Below, one piece after another: positions 8,281-18,300 of a stretch of DNA of 64,000 bases; within the stretch, counting starts at the first letter, position 1; every line of letters begins with the position of its first letter. A program made the position numbers and the translations under genes. A model generated the notes under the pieces. The model worked only from the letters and a program-made list of their open reading frames with translations, had not been told where the DNA came from and ran no database searches. The stretch comes from Candidatus Brachybacter algidus (GTDB lineage: Bacteria > Bacteroidota > Bacteroidia > Chitinophagales > Saprospiraceae): assembly GCA_016711705.1 (NCBI GenBank), contig JADJSK010000002.1, positions 620,001-684,000 of the forward strand. Direction: 5' to 3'.

Positions 8281-8849
8281 TGTCCGATAGTCCTGAAATA
8301 TTGATCCCAAATGATCGAAAGTGGTATTCCCTTCGAGTCATCAGTGGTAAAGAAAAGAAGGCTAAGGAAGCCATTGACCTTGAATTGACCCGTTCAGGTT
8401 GGAAGGAAATTGTTACACAAGTAGTGGTTCCAACTGAAAAGGTCTACAAAATAGAGAAGGGCAAAAAGGTGATTCGTGAAAGAAACATCCTGGGCGGATA
8501 TATTCTAGTAGAGGCAGTATTTAAAAAGATGACTGGAGAAATAATCCAAGCCATCAATAATATACCAAATGTAATTCACTTTCTAGGTGGACAGCAGCCG
8601 ATACCAATGCAACATGCAGAAGCTAATCGATTACTCGGGAAGATTGATGAGTCTCAAGATATGGATGAATCGATGTTGGAACCATTTATCGTTGGCGAAA
8701 CAATTAAAATTGTCGATGGGCCATTCAACGAGTTTGTTGGAGACATCAAAGAAGTTAACGAAGAGAAAAAGAAACTTAAAGTGATCGTTAAAATATTCGG
8801 TCGTGGTACAGAAGTTGAGTTGAACTTCGTACAGGTTGAAAAGAAATAA
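8280..8849 (+). CDS. nusG: Transcription termination/antitermination protein NusG
   Basis: A 189-residue NusG. The N-terminal NGN domain (about 14-115) has WYSLRVISGKEKKAKEAI, the RNA polymerase-binding fold, and GGYILVEAVF. The C-terminal KOW domain (about 135-189) includes IVDGPFNEFVGDI, which contacts Rho or ribosomal protein S10. It is coupled to secE by a 1-nt overlap and sits upstream of the L11/L1 genes in the conserved order. Length and domains are normal. Confidence 0.98.
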   Translation: MSDSPEILIPNDRKWYSLRVISGKEKKAKEAIDLELTRSGWKEIVTQVVVPTEKVYKIEKGKKVIRERNILGGYILVEAVFKKMTGEIIQAINNIPNVIHFLGGQQPIPMQHAEANRLLGKIDESQDMDESMLEPFIVGETIKIVDGPFNEFVGDIKEVNEEKKKLKVIVKIFGRGTEVELNFVQVEKK

Positions 8850-8857
8850 TTAAACAT

Positions 8858-8875
8858 TGTATCCTTGAGGGTACA
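8858..8875 (+). promoter_or_regulatory. Small hairpin in the rplK leader
   Basis: TGTATCC and GGGTACA pair (one G-T) around a TTGA loop, 20 nt before the rplK ATG. In Escherichia coli, L1 represses this operon by binding upstream of rplK. Whether this stem is such a site cannot be told from sequence. Confidence 0.35.
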
Positions 8876-8895
8876 GAATATAACAATTAACTATT

Positions 8896-9339
8896 ATGGC
8901 AAAAGAGGTTGATATAAAAATCAAATTGCAAGTCAAAGGCGGACAGGCAAACCCTGCTCCACCAGTAGGACCGGCTTTAGGTGCAAAAGGTGTAAACATC
9001 ATGGAATTCTGCAAAAGATTTAATGCAGAGACTCAAGATAAAATGGGTAAAGTTTGCCCGGTTATCATCAATGTTTATAAAGATAAATCGTTTGATTTTA
9101 TCATTAAAACATCTCCTGCTTCAGTTCAATTATTAGAGTTGAGCGGAGCTAAAAAAGGTTCTGATGAGTCTAATAGAAAAAAAGTTGGTAAAGTAACCTG
9201 GGATCAAGTACAAAAAGTAGCTGAAGATAAAATGTCGGACTTGAATGCATTGACTCTTCACTCTGCTATGAAAATGGTAGCTGGTAGTGCCCGCTCATTG
9301 GGTATAACAGTGGAAGGTACTGCACCTTGGGATAATTAA
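8896..9339 (+). CDS. rplK: 50S ribosomal protein L11
   Basis: L11 of 147 residues. It has the N-terminal domain with ANPAPPVGPALGAKGVNIMEFCKRFN, the site bound by RelA-associated and thiopeptide contacts, and the C-terminal rRNA-binding domain with the SVAARSL-like GSARSLGI segment. It forms the base of the ribosomal stalk at the GTPase centre. It is the first of four ribosomal protein genes before rpoBC; a 99-nt spacer with two hairpins separates it from rplA. Confidence 0.98.
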   Translation: MAKEVDIKIKLQVKGGQANPAPPVGPALGAKGVNIMEFCKRFNAETQDKMGKVCPVIINVYKDKSFDFIIKTSPASVQLLELSGAKKGSDESNRKKVGKVTWDQVQKVAEDKMSDLNALTLHSAMKMVAGSARSLGITVEGTAPWDN

Positions 9340-9348
9340 TTCAAATAC

Positions 9349-9415
9349 GAGGATTTTTATCCTCAATTTTGAAGTTATATATTTTAATAATAAGGGAGCT
9401 GACTATGTGGTCAGC
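9349..9415 (+). promoter_or_regulatory. Two hairpins in the rplK-rplA spacer
   Basis: Stem 1 is GAGGAT/ATCCTC (9349-9354, 9359-9364) with a TTTT loop. Stem 2 is GCTGAC/GTCAGC (9398-9403, 9410-9415), followed by GTTTTACC. Neither has a full terminator T-tract, so they could be attenuators, processing sites or a ribosomal-protein binding site. Confidence 0.45.
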
Positions 9416-9438
9416 GTTTTACCTAAAAACATTTTGAG

Positions 9439-10131
9439 ATGTCAAAACTTTCTAAAAAACAAAAAGCTTCTCAAGCCAAAGTTGATGCAAATAAATTGTA
9501 TCTGATTGAAGAAGCTATGGCAGTCGTTAAAGACGCCAACTATGCAAAATTCGATGCTTCTGTCGATTTGCATATCAAATTAGGAGTAGATCCTCGTAAA
9601 GCTGATCAAGCGATCAGAGGAACTGTTTCCCTCCCTCATGGTACTGGTAAAAGCAAAACTGTTGCTGTTTTTTGTACTCCGGAAAAGGAGGATGAAGCTC
9701 GTGCAGCAGGTGCGGAATTTGTAGGACTTGACGAATTGATTGAAAAAGTTGCTGGAGGATGGACTGATGTGGACGTTGTAATTGCAATGCCTGGCGTAAT
9801 GGCTAAAATGGGTAAAATAGCAAGAGTTTTAGGTCCAAGAGGTTTAATGCCTAACCCTAAGACTGGAACTGTAACTAATGACGTAGCAAATGCTGTCAAT
9901 GAAGTTAAAAAAGGTAAAATCTCATTCAGAGTTGATAAATATGGTATCGTGCACTCATCAGTAGGTAGAGTTTCATTTACTCCTGCGCAATTGGTTGACA
10001 ATGCTAACGAACTGTTACATACTTTGAACAGAATGAAACCTTCTTCTGCTAAAGGAACATATATGAAGTCTATAACTATAGCTTCAACGATGAGCCCTGG
10101 TGTGAAAATCGATACCCGATCAATTAAATAA
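9439..10131 (+). CDS. rplA: 50S ribosomal protein L1
   Basis: L1 of 230 residues, the normal length. The diagnostic MGKIARVLGPRGLMPNPKTG signature is at about 128-147, and the GKISFRVDKYGIVHSSVGR rRNA-binding strand follows. L1 forms the mobile stalk near the E site and is commonly an autogenous repressor of the L11-L1 operon. The rplJ gene begins 20 nt downstream. Confidence 0.98.
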   Translation: MSKLSKKQKASQAKVDANKLYLIEEAMAVVKDANYAKFDASVDLHIKLGVDPRKADQAIRGTVSLPHGTGKSKTVAVFCTPEKEDEARAAGAEFVGLDELIEKVAGGWTDVDVVIAMPGVMAKMGKIARVLGPRGLMPNPKTGTVTNDVANAVNEVKKGKISFRVDKYGIVHSSVGRVSFTPAQLVDNANELLHTLNRMKPSSAKGTYMKSITIASTMSPGVKIDTRSIK

Positions 10132-10151
10132 TTCTATCAAGAGAAAGAGAT

Positions 10152-10679
10152 ATGAATAAAGAACAAAAAACACAGGCAATAGCGGACTTAACAGAGCAGT
10201 TTGCCAACTCTACATTCTTCTACCTTACAGATGCATCATCTCTGAGTGTAGCGCAAATTAACAATTTCAGAAGACTTTGTTTTGCAGAGAATGTACAAAT
10301 GCAGGTGGTTAAAAATACACTTGTTAAAAAGGCTTTAGAGGCTGCTGACGAATCAAAAGGTTATGCAGGTCTATATGAATCACTTACAGGGCCAACCGCA
10401 GTATTGTTTACCGAAACGGCAAATATACCTGCGAAGCTTCTTGAGAAATTCAGAAAAGCAAACAGCAAACCGGTTTTAAAAGCAGCTTATATAGATTCGG
10501 CAATTTACATCGGTGATGATCAAATAGAAGTTTTAACAAAACTTAAATCAAAAGAGCAATTGGTAGGCGAAATACTTGGTCTATTACAATCTCCTGCGAA
10601 AAACGTTATCAGTGCTTTGAAGTCTGGAGGATCCACAATAGCGGGTCTGTTGAAGACTTTAGAGGAAAGAGCAAACTAA
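10152..10679 (+). CDS. rplJ: 50S ribosomal protein L10
   Basis: L10 of 175 residues. The N-terminal rRNA-binding domain contains VVKNTLVKKAL, and the C-terminal helix (about 130-172) binds L7/L12 dimers. It anchors the L12 stalk to 23S rRNA. A purine-rich GAGAAAGAGAT stretch precedes the ATG, one of the few SD-like leaders in this block. There is only a 20-nt spacer from rplA, so no long L10 leader like that of enterobacteria is present here. Confidence 0.97.
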   Translation: MNKEQKTQAIADLTEQFANSTFFYLTDASSLSVAQINNFRRLCFAENVQMQVVKNTLVKKALEAADESKGYAGLYESLTGPTAVLFTETANIPAKLLEKFRKANSKPVLKAAYIDSAIYIGDDQIEVLTKLKSKEQLVGEILGLLQSPAKNVISALKSGGSTIAGLLKTLEERAN

Positions 10680-10693
10680 TTGCATTTGCTTTG

Positions 10694-10729
10694 GTAGCTT
10701 GAAGAAGATTGATCTCTGAATCGAGCTAC
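10694..10729 (+). promoter_or_regulatory. Nested inverted repeat in the rplJ-rplL spacer
   Basis: Outer arms are GTAGCT/AGCTAC and inner arms GATT/AATC, so a branched or bulged hairpin lies within the 119-nt spacer. It might tune the higher expression of L12 relative to L10; this is inference. Confidence 0.35.
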
Positions 10730-10798
10730 TATTAATACGGCTTCCAAGCTTTACGCAATAATATATTTATTGACTAAATTTTAAAAATTAATTACAAC

Positions 10799-11179
10799 AT
10801 GGCGGATTTAAAATCTTTCGCAGAACAATTGGTTAACTTAACCGTTAAGGAAGTTACAGAATTGGCAACTATACTTAAAGATGAGTATGGTATTGAACCA
10901 GCAGCAGCTGCAGCAGTAGCAGTAGCAGGACCAGCAGCAGGTGGCGGTGACGCTGAAGCAGCTGTTCAAACTGAGTTTGATGTTATTTTGAAATCAGCAG
11001 GTGCTAACAAACTAGCAGTTGTTAAAGAAGTGAAAAACTTATTGAACTTAGGCTTGAAAGAGGCTAAAGACATAGTTGACGCTGCTCCAGCTCCTTTGAA
11101 ACAAGGTGTTTCAAAAGACGAAGCTGATTCAATCAAAGCAGCTCTTGATGGAGCAGGTGCTGAGGTTGAAATTAAATAA
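10799..11179 (+). CDS. rplL: 50S ribosomal protein L7/L12
   Basis: L12 of 126 residues. The N-terminal dimerisation domain (about 1-33) is followed by a flexible Ala/Gly-rich hinge (AAAAAVAVAGPAAGGGDAEAA). The C-terminal domain with KLAVVKEVKNLLNLGLKEAK recruits translational GTPases. Several dimers bind L10. A 256-nt spacer with a strong hairpin separates it from rpoB. Confidence 0.98.
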   Translation: MADLKSFAEQLVNLTVKEVTELATILKDEYGIEPAAAAAVAVAGPAAGGGDAEAAVQTEFDVILKSAGANKLAVVKEVKNLLNLGLKEAKDIVDAAPAPLKQGVSKDEADSIKAALDGAGAEVEIK

Positions 11180-11267
11180 TAACATTTAATTCTTACAAAC
11201 CGAAGACCATAGTTGGTTGTTTGGTAAAAACATAGTGTTGCTAATAAAAGTAATATTGTATATCGAT

Positions 11268-11305
11268 TAGGCTTAGTTGAGTTATTTATAACTCTACTAA
11301 GCCTA
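11268..11305 (+). promoter_or_regulatory. Long hairpin in the rplL-rpoB spacer
   Basis: 17-nt arms at 11268-11284 and 11289-11305 pair with a single T-T mismatch around a TTTA loop. No T-tract follows, so this is not a standard terminator. In Escherichia coli the same spacer holds an attenuator and an RNase III site; this stem could play the same part (inference). Confidence 0.7.
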
Positions 11306-11435
11306 TGGTTATATATGAACTTTCATCTTAACTATGTGTTTTAGAGGCTTATTTTATGTCTCTCTCTTTATTTGAAAACTTCATTCATATTGCAGTAATC
11401 TTAGATTACTTTATTACTAAAAACAGATCGATCTA

Positions 11436-14400
11436 ATGGGTTCAAAAGTAGCTTCTAAAAACAGTGAATTAACTAGACATAATTTTGGTAAAATCAAATT
11501 GGCAGATCATCAACCGGATCTTTTGGAGATCCAGTTAAAATCTTTCAAAGAATTTTTCCAACTTGAAACAACACCTGAAAATAGAATTAATGAAGGTCTA
11601 TATAGAGTATTCCAGGAAAATTTTCCAATAAGTGATGCGAGAAGCATTTTCGTATTGGAATTTTTGGATTACTACATAGATCCACCAAGATATGACATAG
11701 AAGAATGTATGCAGCGTGGTCTGACATATTCTCTGCCATTGAAAGCTAAACTTCGTTTATCTTGTAATGATGAGGAACACGTCGACTTTCAAACGATTGT
11801 TCAGGATGTTTTCTTAGGAAATATTCCATATATGACCCCGAAAGGTACTTTTGTGATAAATGGTGCACAAAGGGTTGTCGTTTCACAACTGCATAGATCA
11901 CCTGGAGTTTTCTTTAGTCAGACATTCCACCCAAATGGAACTAAGATCTATTCAGCCAGGGTAATTCCATTTAAAGGAGCCTGGATGGAATTTGCTACAG
12001 ACATTAATACTGTCATGTATGCTTATATAGATAGAAAGAAAAAATTCCCTGTAACAACGCTTCTTAGAGCTATTGGATTTGGTTCTGATAAAGATATTTT
12101 AGAAATCTTTGGCCTTTCAGAAGAGATATCAGCTAAGAAAAAAGATCTTCAAAAGGCAGTTGGCAGAAAGCTTGCTGCACGTGTCCTCCGCAAATGGACT
12201 GAAGATTTTGTCGATGAGGATACTGGAGAGGTGGTGACAATAGAAAGAAATGAAATCATCCTTGAAAGAGACGTGATTTTGGAAGAGTCTCATTTTGATC
12301 TTATTCAAGATGCAGGTATAGAGACAGTCATCCTTCAAAAAGAAGATGTTTCTGAAGATTATACGATCATTTACAATACCCTTCAAAAAGACCCTGCAAG
12401 TAGTGAAATTGAAGCTGTAGAATACATCTATCGTCAGCTAAGAGGTGCAGAGCCACCTGATGAAGAGACTGCAAGAAGTATCATTGATAAATTATTCTTT
12501 TCAGACAAAAGATATAACCTGGGTGAAGTTGGTAGATATAAGATCAACCGAAAACTAGGACTTTCTACTGATCTGACTACATTGGTATTGACAAAAGAAG
12601 ACATTATTCTTATTGTTAAATATCTAGTATCATTGATAAATCAGAAAGCTGAACTCGATGATATCGATCACTTGAGTAATAGAAGAGTTAGAACAGTTGG
12701 GGAACAATTATTTGCTCAATTTGGAGTTGGACTTGCTCGTATGGCCAGAACAATTCGTGAGCGGATGAACGTTCGTGATAATGAGGTATTTACTCCCGTA
12801 GACCTTATTAATGCAAGAACACTTTCTTCAGTTATCAACTCATTTTTTGGTACATCTCAATTATCTCAGTTCCTGGATCAAACGAACCCACTTTCCGAAA
12901 TCACACATAAGAGAAGAATTTCAGCCTTAGGGCCTGGGGGACTTTCGCGTGAAAGAGCCGGATTTGAGGTGCGTGACGTTCACTATTCTCACTATGGCCG
13001 TCTTTGTACAATTGAGACTCCGGAAGGACCAAATATTGGATTGATTTCTACACTTTGCGTGCATGCGAAGATTAATAAAATGGGATTCCTTGAGACTCCT
13101 TATAGAAAAGTAAATAATGGGGTTGTAGATCTTACGACAACAGTTGATTACCTTTCTGCTGAAGCGGAAGATTATCAAAAAATTGCTCAGGCCAATTCCC
13201 CTATTAATGAAGATGGTTCGTTCGTTAGTGATCGTATCAAAGCAAGAGATCAGGGTGATTTTCCAGTACTTGAACCTTCAGAAGTTGAATATATTGATGT
13301 AGCTCCAAACCAGATTGTTGGTATTTCAGCTTCATTGATTCCATTCCTTGAAAATGATGATGCAAACAGAGCCTTGATGGGTTCGAACATGCAACGTCAG
13401 GCAGTTCCTTTGATTCGTCCGGCTTCACCTATCGTAGGTACAGGTCTGGAAGGCAAAGTGGCCAGAGATTCAAGAATGCTAATTAATGCTGAAGGTGATG
13501 GTGTGGTAGATTATGTAGATGCTGCAAAGATCATTATTAGATATGACAGAAGTGAAGAAGATCAATTGGTATCTTTTGAAGACAATGTTAAAACATATAC
13601 ATTAACTAAATTCTTACGTACCAACCAAGGTACTTGTATCAACCTTAAGCCAATCGTAAAGAAAGGTATGAGAGTGAATGCAGGAACAGTACTTTGCGAA
13701 GGTTATGCTACAGAAAATGGTGAGTTGGCATTGGGTCAAAACCTAAAAGTGGCTTTCATGCCTTGGAAAGGTTACAACTTTGAGGATGCTATCGTGCTTT
13801 CTGAAAGAGTAGTAAGAGAAGATGTATTTTCATCTATCCATATTGAGCACTTCGAGATGGATGTAAGAGATACAAAACTAGGTGAAGAGGAATTGACTCC
13901 GGATATACCAAACGTTAGTGAAGAAGCTACTAAAGACTTGGACGATAACGGGATCATTAGAGTTGGTGCTTGGGTTAACGAAGGCGATATCCTTATAGGT
14001 AAGATCACTCCAAAAGGAGAAAGTGATCCTACTCCAGAAGAAAAACTACTTCGTGCCATTTTCGGTGACAAAGCTGGTGATGTGAAAGATGCATCATTAA
14101 AGTGTCCTCCATCTGTAGAAGGTGTAGTAATAAACAAACAATTATTCGCAAGAGCGAAAAAAGATAAGGTACAGAAAGTTCATGAAAAAGACTTGTTAGA
14201 CAAGTTAGATGATGAACATGAAGTCTTACTGAATGAATTGAAGACGAACTTGATCGATAAGCTACTTGTTTTGGTTAAAAACAGGGTAACAAAAGGAATC
14301 AAATCAATCTACAATGAAGAGATGTTGCCTAAAGGATCTAAGTTTAATAAAACTGTTCTGAAAGCAATCGAATTCAATACCGTAGATTATGCAAACTGGA

Positions 14401-15257
14401 CTGACGATGATGCAACAAATGCTTTGATCGTAAGAATGTTACATAATTATAGCATCAAAGTAAATGAAGAACTTGGTCGCTATAAAAGAGAGAAATTCAA
14501 TATCAGTATTGGTGATGAGTTACCAGCTGGTGTATTGAAGTTAGCTAAGGTTTATATCGCTAAGAAGCGTAAGCTGAAAGTTGGAGATAAATTGGCGGGT
14601 CGTCACGGTAACAAGGGTATCGTATCTAGAATAGTAAGGGTAGAAGATATGCCTTTCCTTGAAGATGGAACTCCTGTGGATATCGTTTTAAATCCACTGG
14701 GTGTACCTTCAAGGATGAACCTAGGTCAGATATTTGAAACAGTATTAGGCTGGGCAGGTGAAAAGTTGAACATAAAGTATGCAACTCCAATCTTTGATGG
14801 TGCTAAATTCTCAGAAATAGCTGACGAATTGGTTAAAGCTGAGCTACCTGAATTAGGACAAACATATCTATATGATGGTGAGACCGGTGATAAATTCCAC
14901 CAAAAAGCAACTGTAGGAGTTATCTATATGTTGAAACTTTCTCACATGGTAGATGATAAGATGCACGCAAGAAGTATCGGACCATACTCACTTATAACGC
15001 AACAGCCATTGGGTGGTAAAGCTCAATTTGGAGGTCAGCGTTTTGGAGAGATGGAGGTATGGGCACTTGAAGCTTACGGAGCATCAAATATTCTTCAGGA
15101 ATTATTGACTATTAAGTCGGATGATATCCAGGGTAGAGCGAAAGCTTATGAGGCGATAGTGAAAGGTGATAACCTTCCAGAGCCAAATATCCCTGAGTCA
15201 TTCAATGTATTGGTCCATGAATTAAGAGGATTAGCACTTGACGTAGGATTTGATTAA
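11436..15257 (+). CDS. rpoB: DNA-directed RNA polymerase subunit beta
   Basis: The beta subunit, 1273 residues, the usual Bacteroidota length. The rifampicin-pocket segment around 475-530 (SQLSQFLDQTNPLSEITHKR, then RISALGPGGLSRERAG) has the wild-type Asp, His and Ser. The active-site region (about 1050-1060) has KVGDKLAGRHGNKGIVS, and the C-terminus includes GGKAQFGGQRFGEMEVWALE. It forms the catalytic core with beta-prime. It lies 78 nt upstream of rpoC and is expressed together with it. Confidence 0.99.
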   Translation: MGSKVASKNSELTRHNFGKIKLADHQPDLLEIQLKSFKEFFQLETTPENRINEGLYRVFQENFPISDARSIFVLEFLDYYIDPPRYDIEECMQRGLTYSLPLKAKLRLSCNDEEHVDFQTIVQDVFLGNIPYMTPKGTFVINGAQRVVVSQLHRSPGVFFSQTFHPNGTKIYSARVIPFKGAWMEFATDINTVMYAYIDRKKKFPVTTLLRAIGFGSDKDILEIFGLSEEISAKKKDLQKAVGRKLAARVLRKWTEDFVDEDTGEVVTIERNEIILERDVILEESHFDLIQDAGIETVILQKEDVSEDYTIIYNTLQKDPASSEIEAVEYIYRQLRGAEPPDEETARSIIDKLFFSDKRYNLGEVGRYKINRKLGLSTDLTTLVLTKEDIILIVKYLVSLINQKAELDDIDHLSNRRVRTVGEQLFAQFGVGLARMARTIRERMNVRDNEVFTPVDLINARTLSSVINSFFGTSQLSQFLDQTNPLSEITHKRRISALGPGGLSRERAGFEVRDVHYSHYGRLCTIETPEGPNIGLISTLCVHAKINKMGFLETPYRKVNNGVVDLTTTVDYLSAEAEDYQKIAQANSPINEDGSFVSDRIKARDQGDFPVLEPSEVEYIDVAPNQIVGISASLIPFLENDDANRALMGSNMQRQAVPLIRPASPIVGTGLEGKVARDSRMLINAEGDGVVDYVDAAKIIIRYDRSEEDQLVSFEDNVKTYTLTKFLRTNQGTCINLKPIVKKGMRVNAGTVLCEGYATENGELALGQNLKVAFMPWKGYNFEDAIVLSERVVREDVFSSIHIEHFEMDVRDTKLGEEELTPDIPNVSEEATKDLDDNGIIRVGAWVNEGDILIGKITPKGESDPTPEEKLLRAIFGDKAGDVKDASLKCPPSVEGVVINKQLFARAKKDKVQKVHEKDLLDKLDDEHEVLLNELKTNLIDKLLVLVKNRVTKGIKSIYNEEMLPKGSKFNKTVLKAIEFNTVDYANWTDDDATNALIVRMLHNYSIKVNEELGRYKREKFNISIGDELPAGVLKLAKVYIAKKRKLKVGDKLAGRHGNKGIVSRIVRVEDMPFLEDGTPVDIVLNPLGVPSRMNLGQIFETVLGWAGEKLNIKYATPIFDGAKFSEIADELVKAELPELGQTYLYDGETGDKFHQKATVGVIYMLKLSHMVDDKMHARSIGPYSLITQQPLGGKAQFGGQRFGEMEVWALEAYGASNILQELLTIKSDDIQGRAKAYEAIVKGDNLPEPNIPESFNVLVHELRGLALDVGFD

Positions 15258-15335
15258 TAATTAAATCCATGTTTCGAGATTCAACTTAAGTTGAATAAAT
15301 TAATCATTATTTGAACCCATTAACTTTATTATAAT

Positions 15336-18300
15336 ATGTCATTGAAGAAAAAGAATTCAACACCAAAGCAAAGTTTTTCATCGATTACTATTCGTTTAGC
15401 TAGTCCTGATGAGATTTTGGAGAGGTCATATGGGGAGGTTTTAAAGCCTGAAACAATCAATTATCGTTCATACAAGCCTGAGCGTGACGGTTTATTCTGT
15501 GAAAGAATATTTGGTCCAGTTAAGGATTATGAATGCTACTGTGGTAAATATAAAAGGATTCGTTACAAAGGCATCGTATGCGATCGATGTGGTGTAGAAG
15601 TTACAGAGAAGAAAGTACGTAGAGAGCGTATGGGGCACATCAAACTGGTGGTTCCAATCGTTCATATTTGGTTTTTCAGATCTCTTCCAAACAAAATTGG
15701 ATATCTTTTAGGTGTTTCTTCTAAGAAACTTGAATCAATCATCTACTACGAAAGGTACGTTGTTGTTCAGGCTGGTGTAAAAGAAACCAGTGGAGTCAAT
15801 AGATTGGATCTTTTAGCAGAAGAGGAATATTTCGAAATTCTTGATTCGCTTCCTAAGGAAAATCAATTGCTTGATGACAGCCATCCAGATAAATTCATCG
15901 CAAAGATGGGTGCTGAAGCAGTTCGTGAATTACTTGTAAGAATCGATCTTGATTCATTATCATTTGAATTACGCCACTTAGCATCAACAGAAACTTCTCA
16001 ACAAAGAAAGTCTGAAGCGCTAAAGAGATTGAGAGTAGTAGAATCTTTCAGAGAAGGGATGTTAACTACTGAGAACAAGCCTGAATGGGCTGTTATTCAG
16101 TATTTGCCAGTGGTACCACCTGAATTGAGACCATTGGTTCCTTTGGATGGTGGCCGTTTTGCTTCTTCGGATTTGAACGACTTGTATAGAAGGGTGATCA
16201 TAAGAAACAACCGTCTTAAGAGACTTTTAGAGATTAAAGCACCAGAGGTTATCTTGCGTAATGAGAAAAGGATGCTTCAGGAATCTATTGATAGTTTGTT
16301 CGATAACTCAAGAAAATCTAATGCTGTAAAAGCAGAAGGTGGTAGAGCGTTAAAATCACTATCTGATATCCTTAAAGGTAAGCAAGGTCGTTTCCGTCAA
16401 AACTTATTAGGTAAAAGGGTTGATTATTCAGGACGTTCTGTAATTGTTGTAGGACCTACCTTGAAGTTGCACGAATGTGGTATTCCTAAAGGAATGGCTT
16501 CTGAGCTTTTCAAACCATTTGTTATCAGAAAACTGATTGAAAGAGGTATTGTTAAGACCGTAAAATCTGCAAAAAAATTAGTAGAAAGGAAAGACCCGGT
16601 TATTTGGGAGATTCTAGAAAATATATTAAAAGGCCATCCTGTAATGTTAAACAGGGCACCTACACTTCACAGACTTTCTATTCAGGCTTTCCAGCCTAAA
16701 TTGATAGAAGGAAAAGCCATCCAGTTGCACCCATTAGTTTGTAGTGCATTCAACGCCGATTTTGACGGTGACCAGATGGCTGTACACGTACCATTGAGCC
16801 AAGCTTCAATAATTGAAGCACAGTTGTTGATGCTATCCTCACACAACATGTTGAACCCTCAGGATGGTTCTCCGGTGACCCTTCCTTCTCAGGATATGGT
16901 ACTTGGATTATACTACCTTACTAAAGCAAAGGTGTCGAAAGATGATCTAATTGTTAGAGGCCAAGGAATGAAATTCTACTCTACTGAAGAAGTAGTGATT
17001 GCATTGAATGAAGGAAAGATTGATCTTCATGCAGAGATCAAAGTCAGAGAAAGGGTAGAAGTAGATGGCAAATTAGTCATTAAATTGATTGATACAACTG
17101 TTGGTAGAGTATTGTTTAATAAAGCTGTACCTCCTAGTGTTCCCTACATTAATGAATTGCTTACAAAGAAAAACCTTAAAAAGGTAATCAACGATATCAT
17201 TAAAAGAACGGATTTTGCTGTAACTGCTGAATTCCTTGATGGAATCAAAGAGTTAGGATATTTTTGGTCTTTCAAAGGTGGTCTTTCTTTTAACTTGGGT
17301 GATTTGATTATACCGAACATGAAAGTTACGGCTATTAAGAGCGCTCAGAGTCAGGTAGATGAAATCATGGAACATTACAACATGGGTCTAATTACCAATA
17401 ATGAGCGTTATAATCAGACGATAGATAAATTGACTTTTGCGGATAACTTGATCACGAATACGTTGATGAAAGAGTTGGCTTTGGATAAACAAGGTTTTAA
17501 TTCTGTTTATATGATGTTGGACTCAGGTGCTCGTGGTTCTAAGCAGCAGATCAAGCAGTTGTGCGGACTAAGGGGACTTATGGCTAAGCCTAGAAAATCA
17601 GGTGACACCGGAGGTGCGATTATTGAAAACCCGATCTTGTCTTCATTCATAGAAGGGTTATCAGTTTTGGAATACTTTATCTCTACACACGGTGCTAGAA
17701 AAGGTCTTGCGGATACAGCTTTGAAAACAGCGGATGCTGGTTACTTAACTCGTAGATTGGTGGATGTAGCTCAGGACGTTGTTATCATGGAGGTGGATTG
17801 TGATACTTTAAGAGGTATTGAGACACTTGCATTAAAAGACAATGAAAAGATCATCGAAACATTGGCTAACCGTATTATAGGACGTTATTCACTTCACGAT
17901 ATTTTCCACCCTGACACAGATGAAATTATCTTAGCTGCAGGTGAATATATCGATGAATATGTAGCTGAAGCTATTGAAGCAGCAGGTATTGAAAGCGTTA
18001 CGATCCGTTCAGTACTGACATGTGAAACTAAACGTGGTGTTTGTAATAAATGCTATGGTAAGAACCTTGCTACAGGTAGAATAGCAGAAATGGGTGATGC
18101 GGTAGGTATCATCGCTGCTCAGTCTATCGGGGAGCCGGGAACACAGTTGACGCTTCGTACATTCCACACAGGGGGTACCGCCTCAATGTCTAAATCAGAT
18201 TCTGAAATCAGATCTAAGTACGAAGGTAAATTGGAGTTTGATGGCATCAGAGTTGCTATTCAGGAAAATGAAGACGGAACTCAAAGTGAAGTTGTTATTT

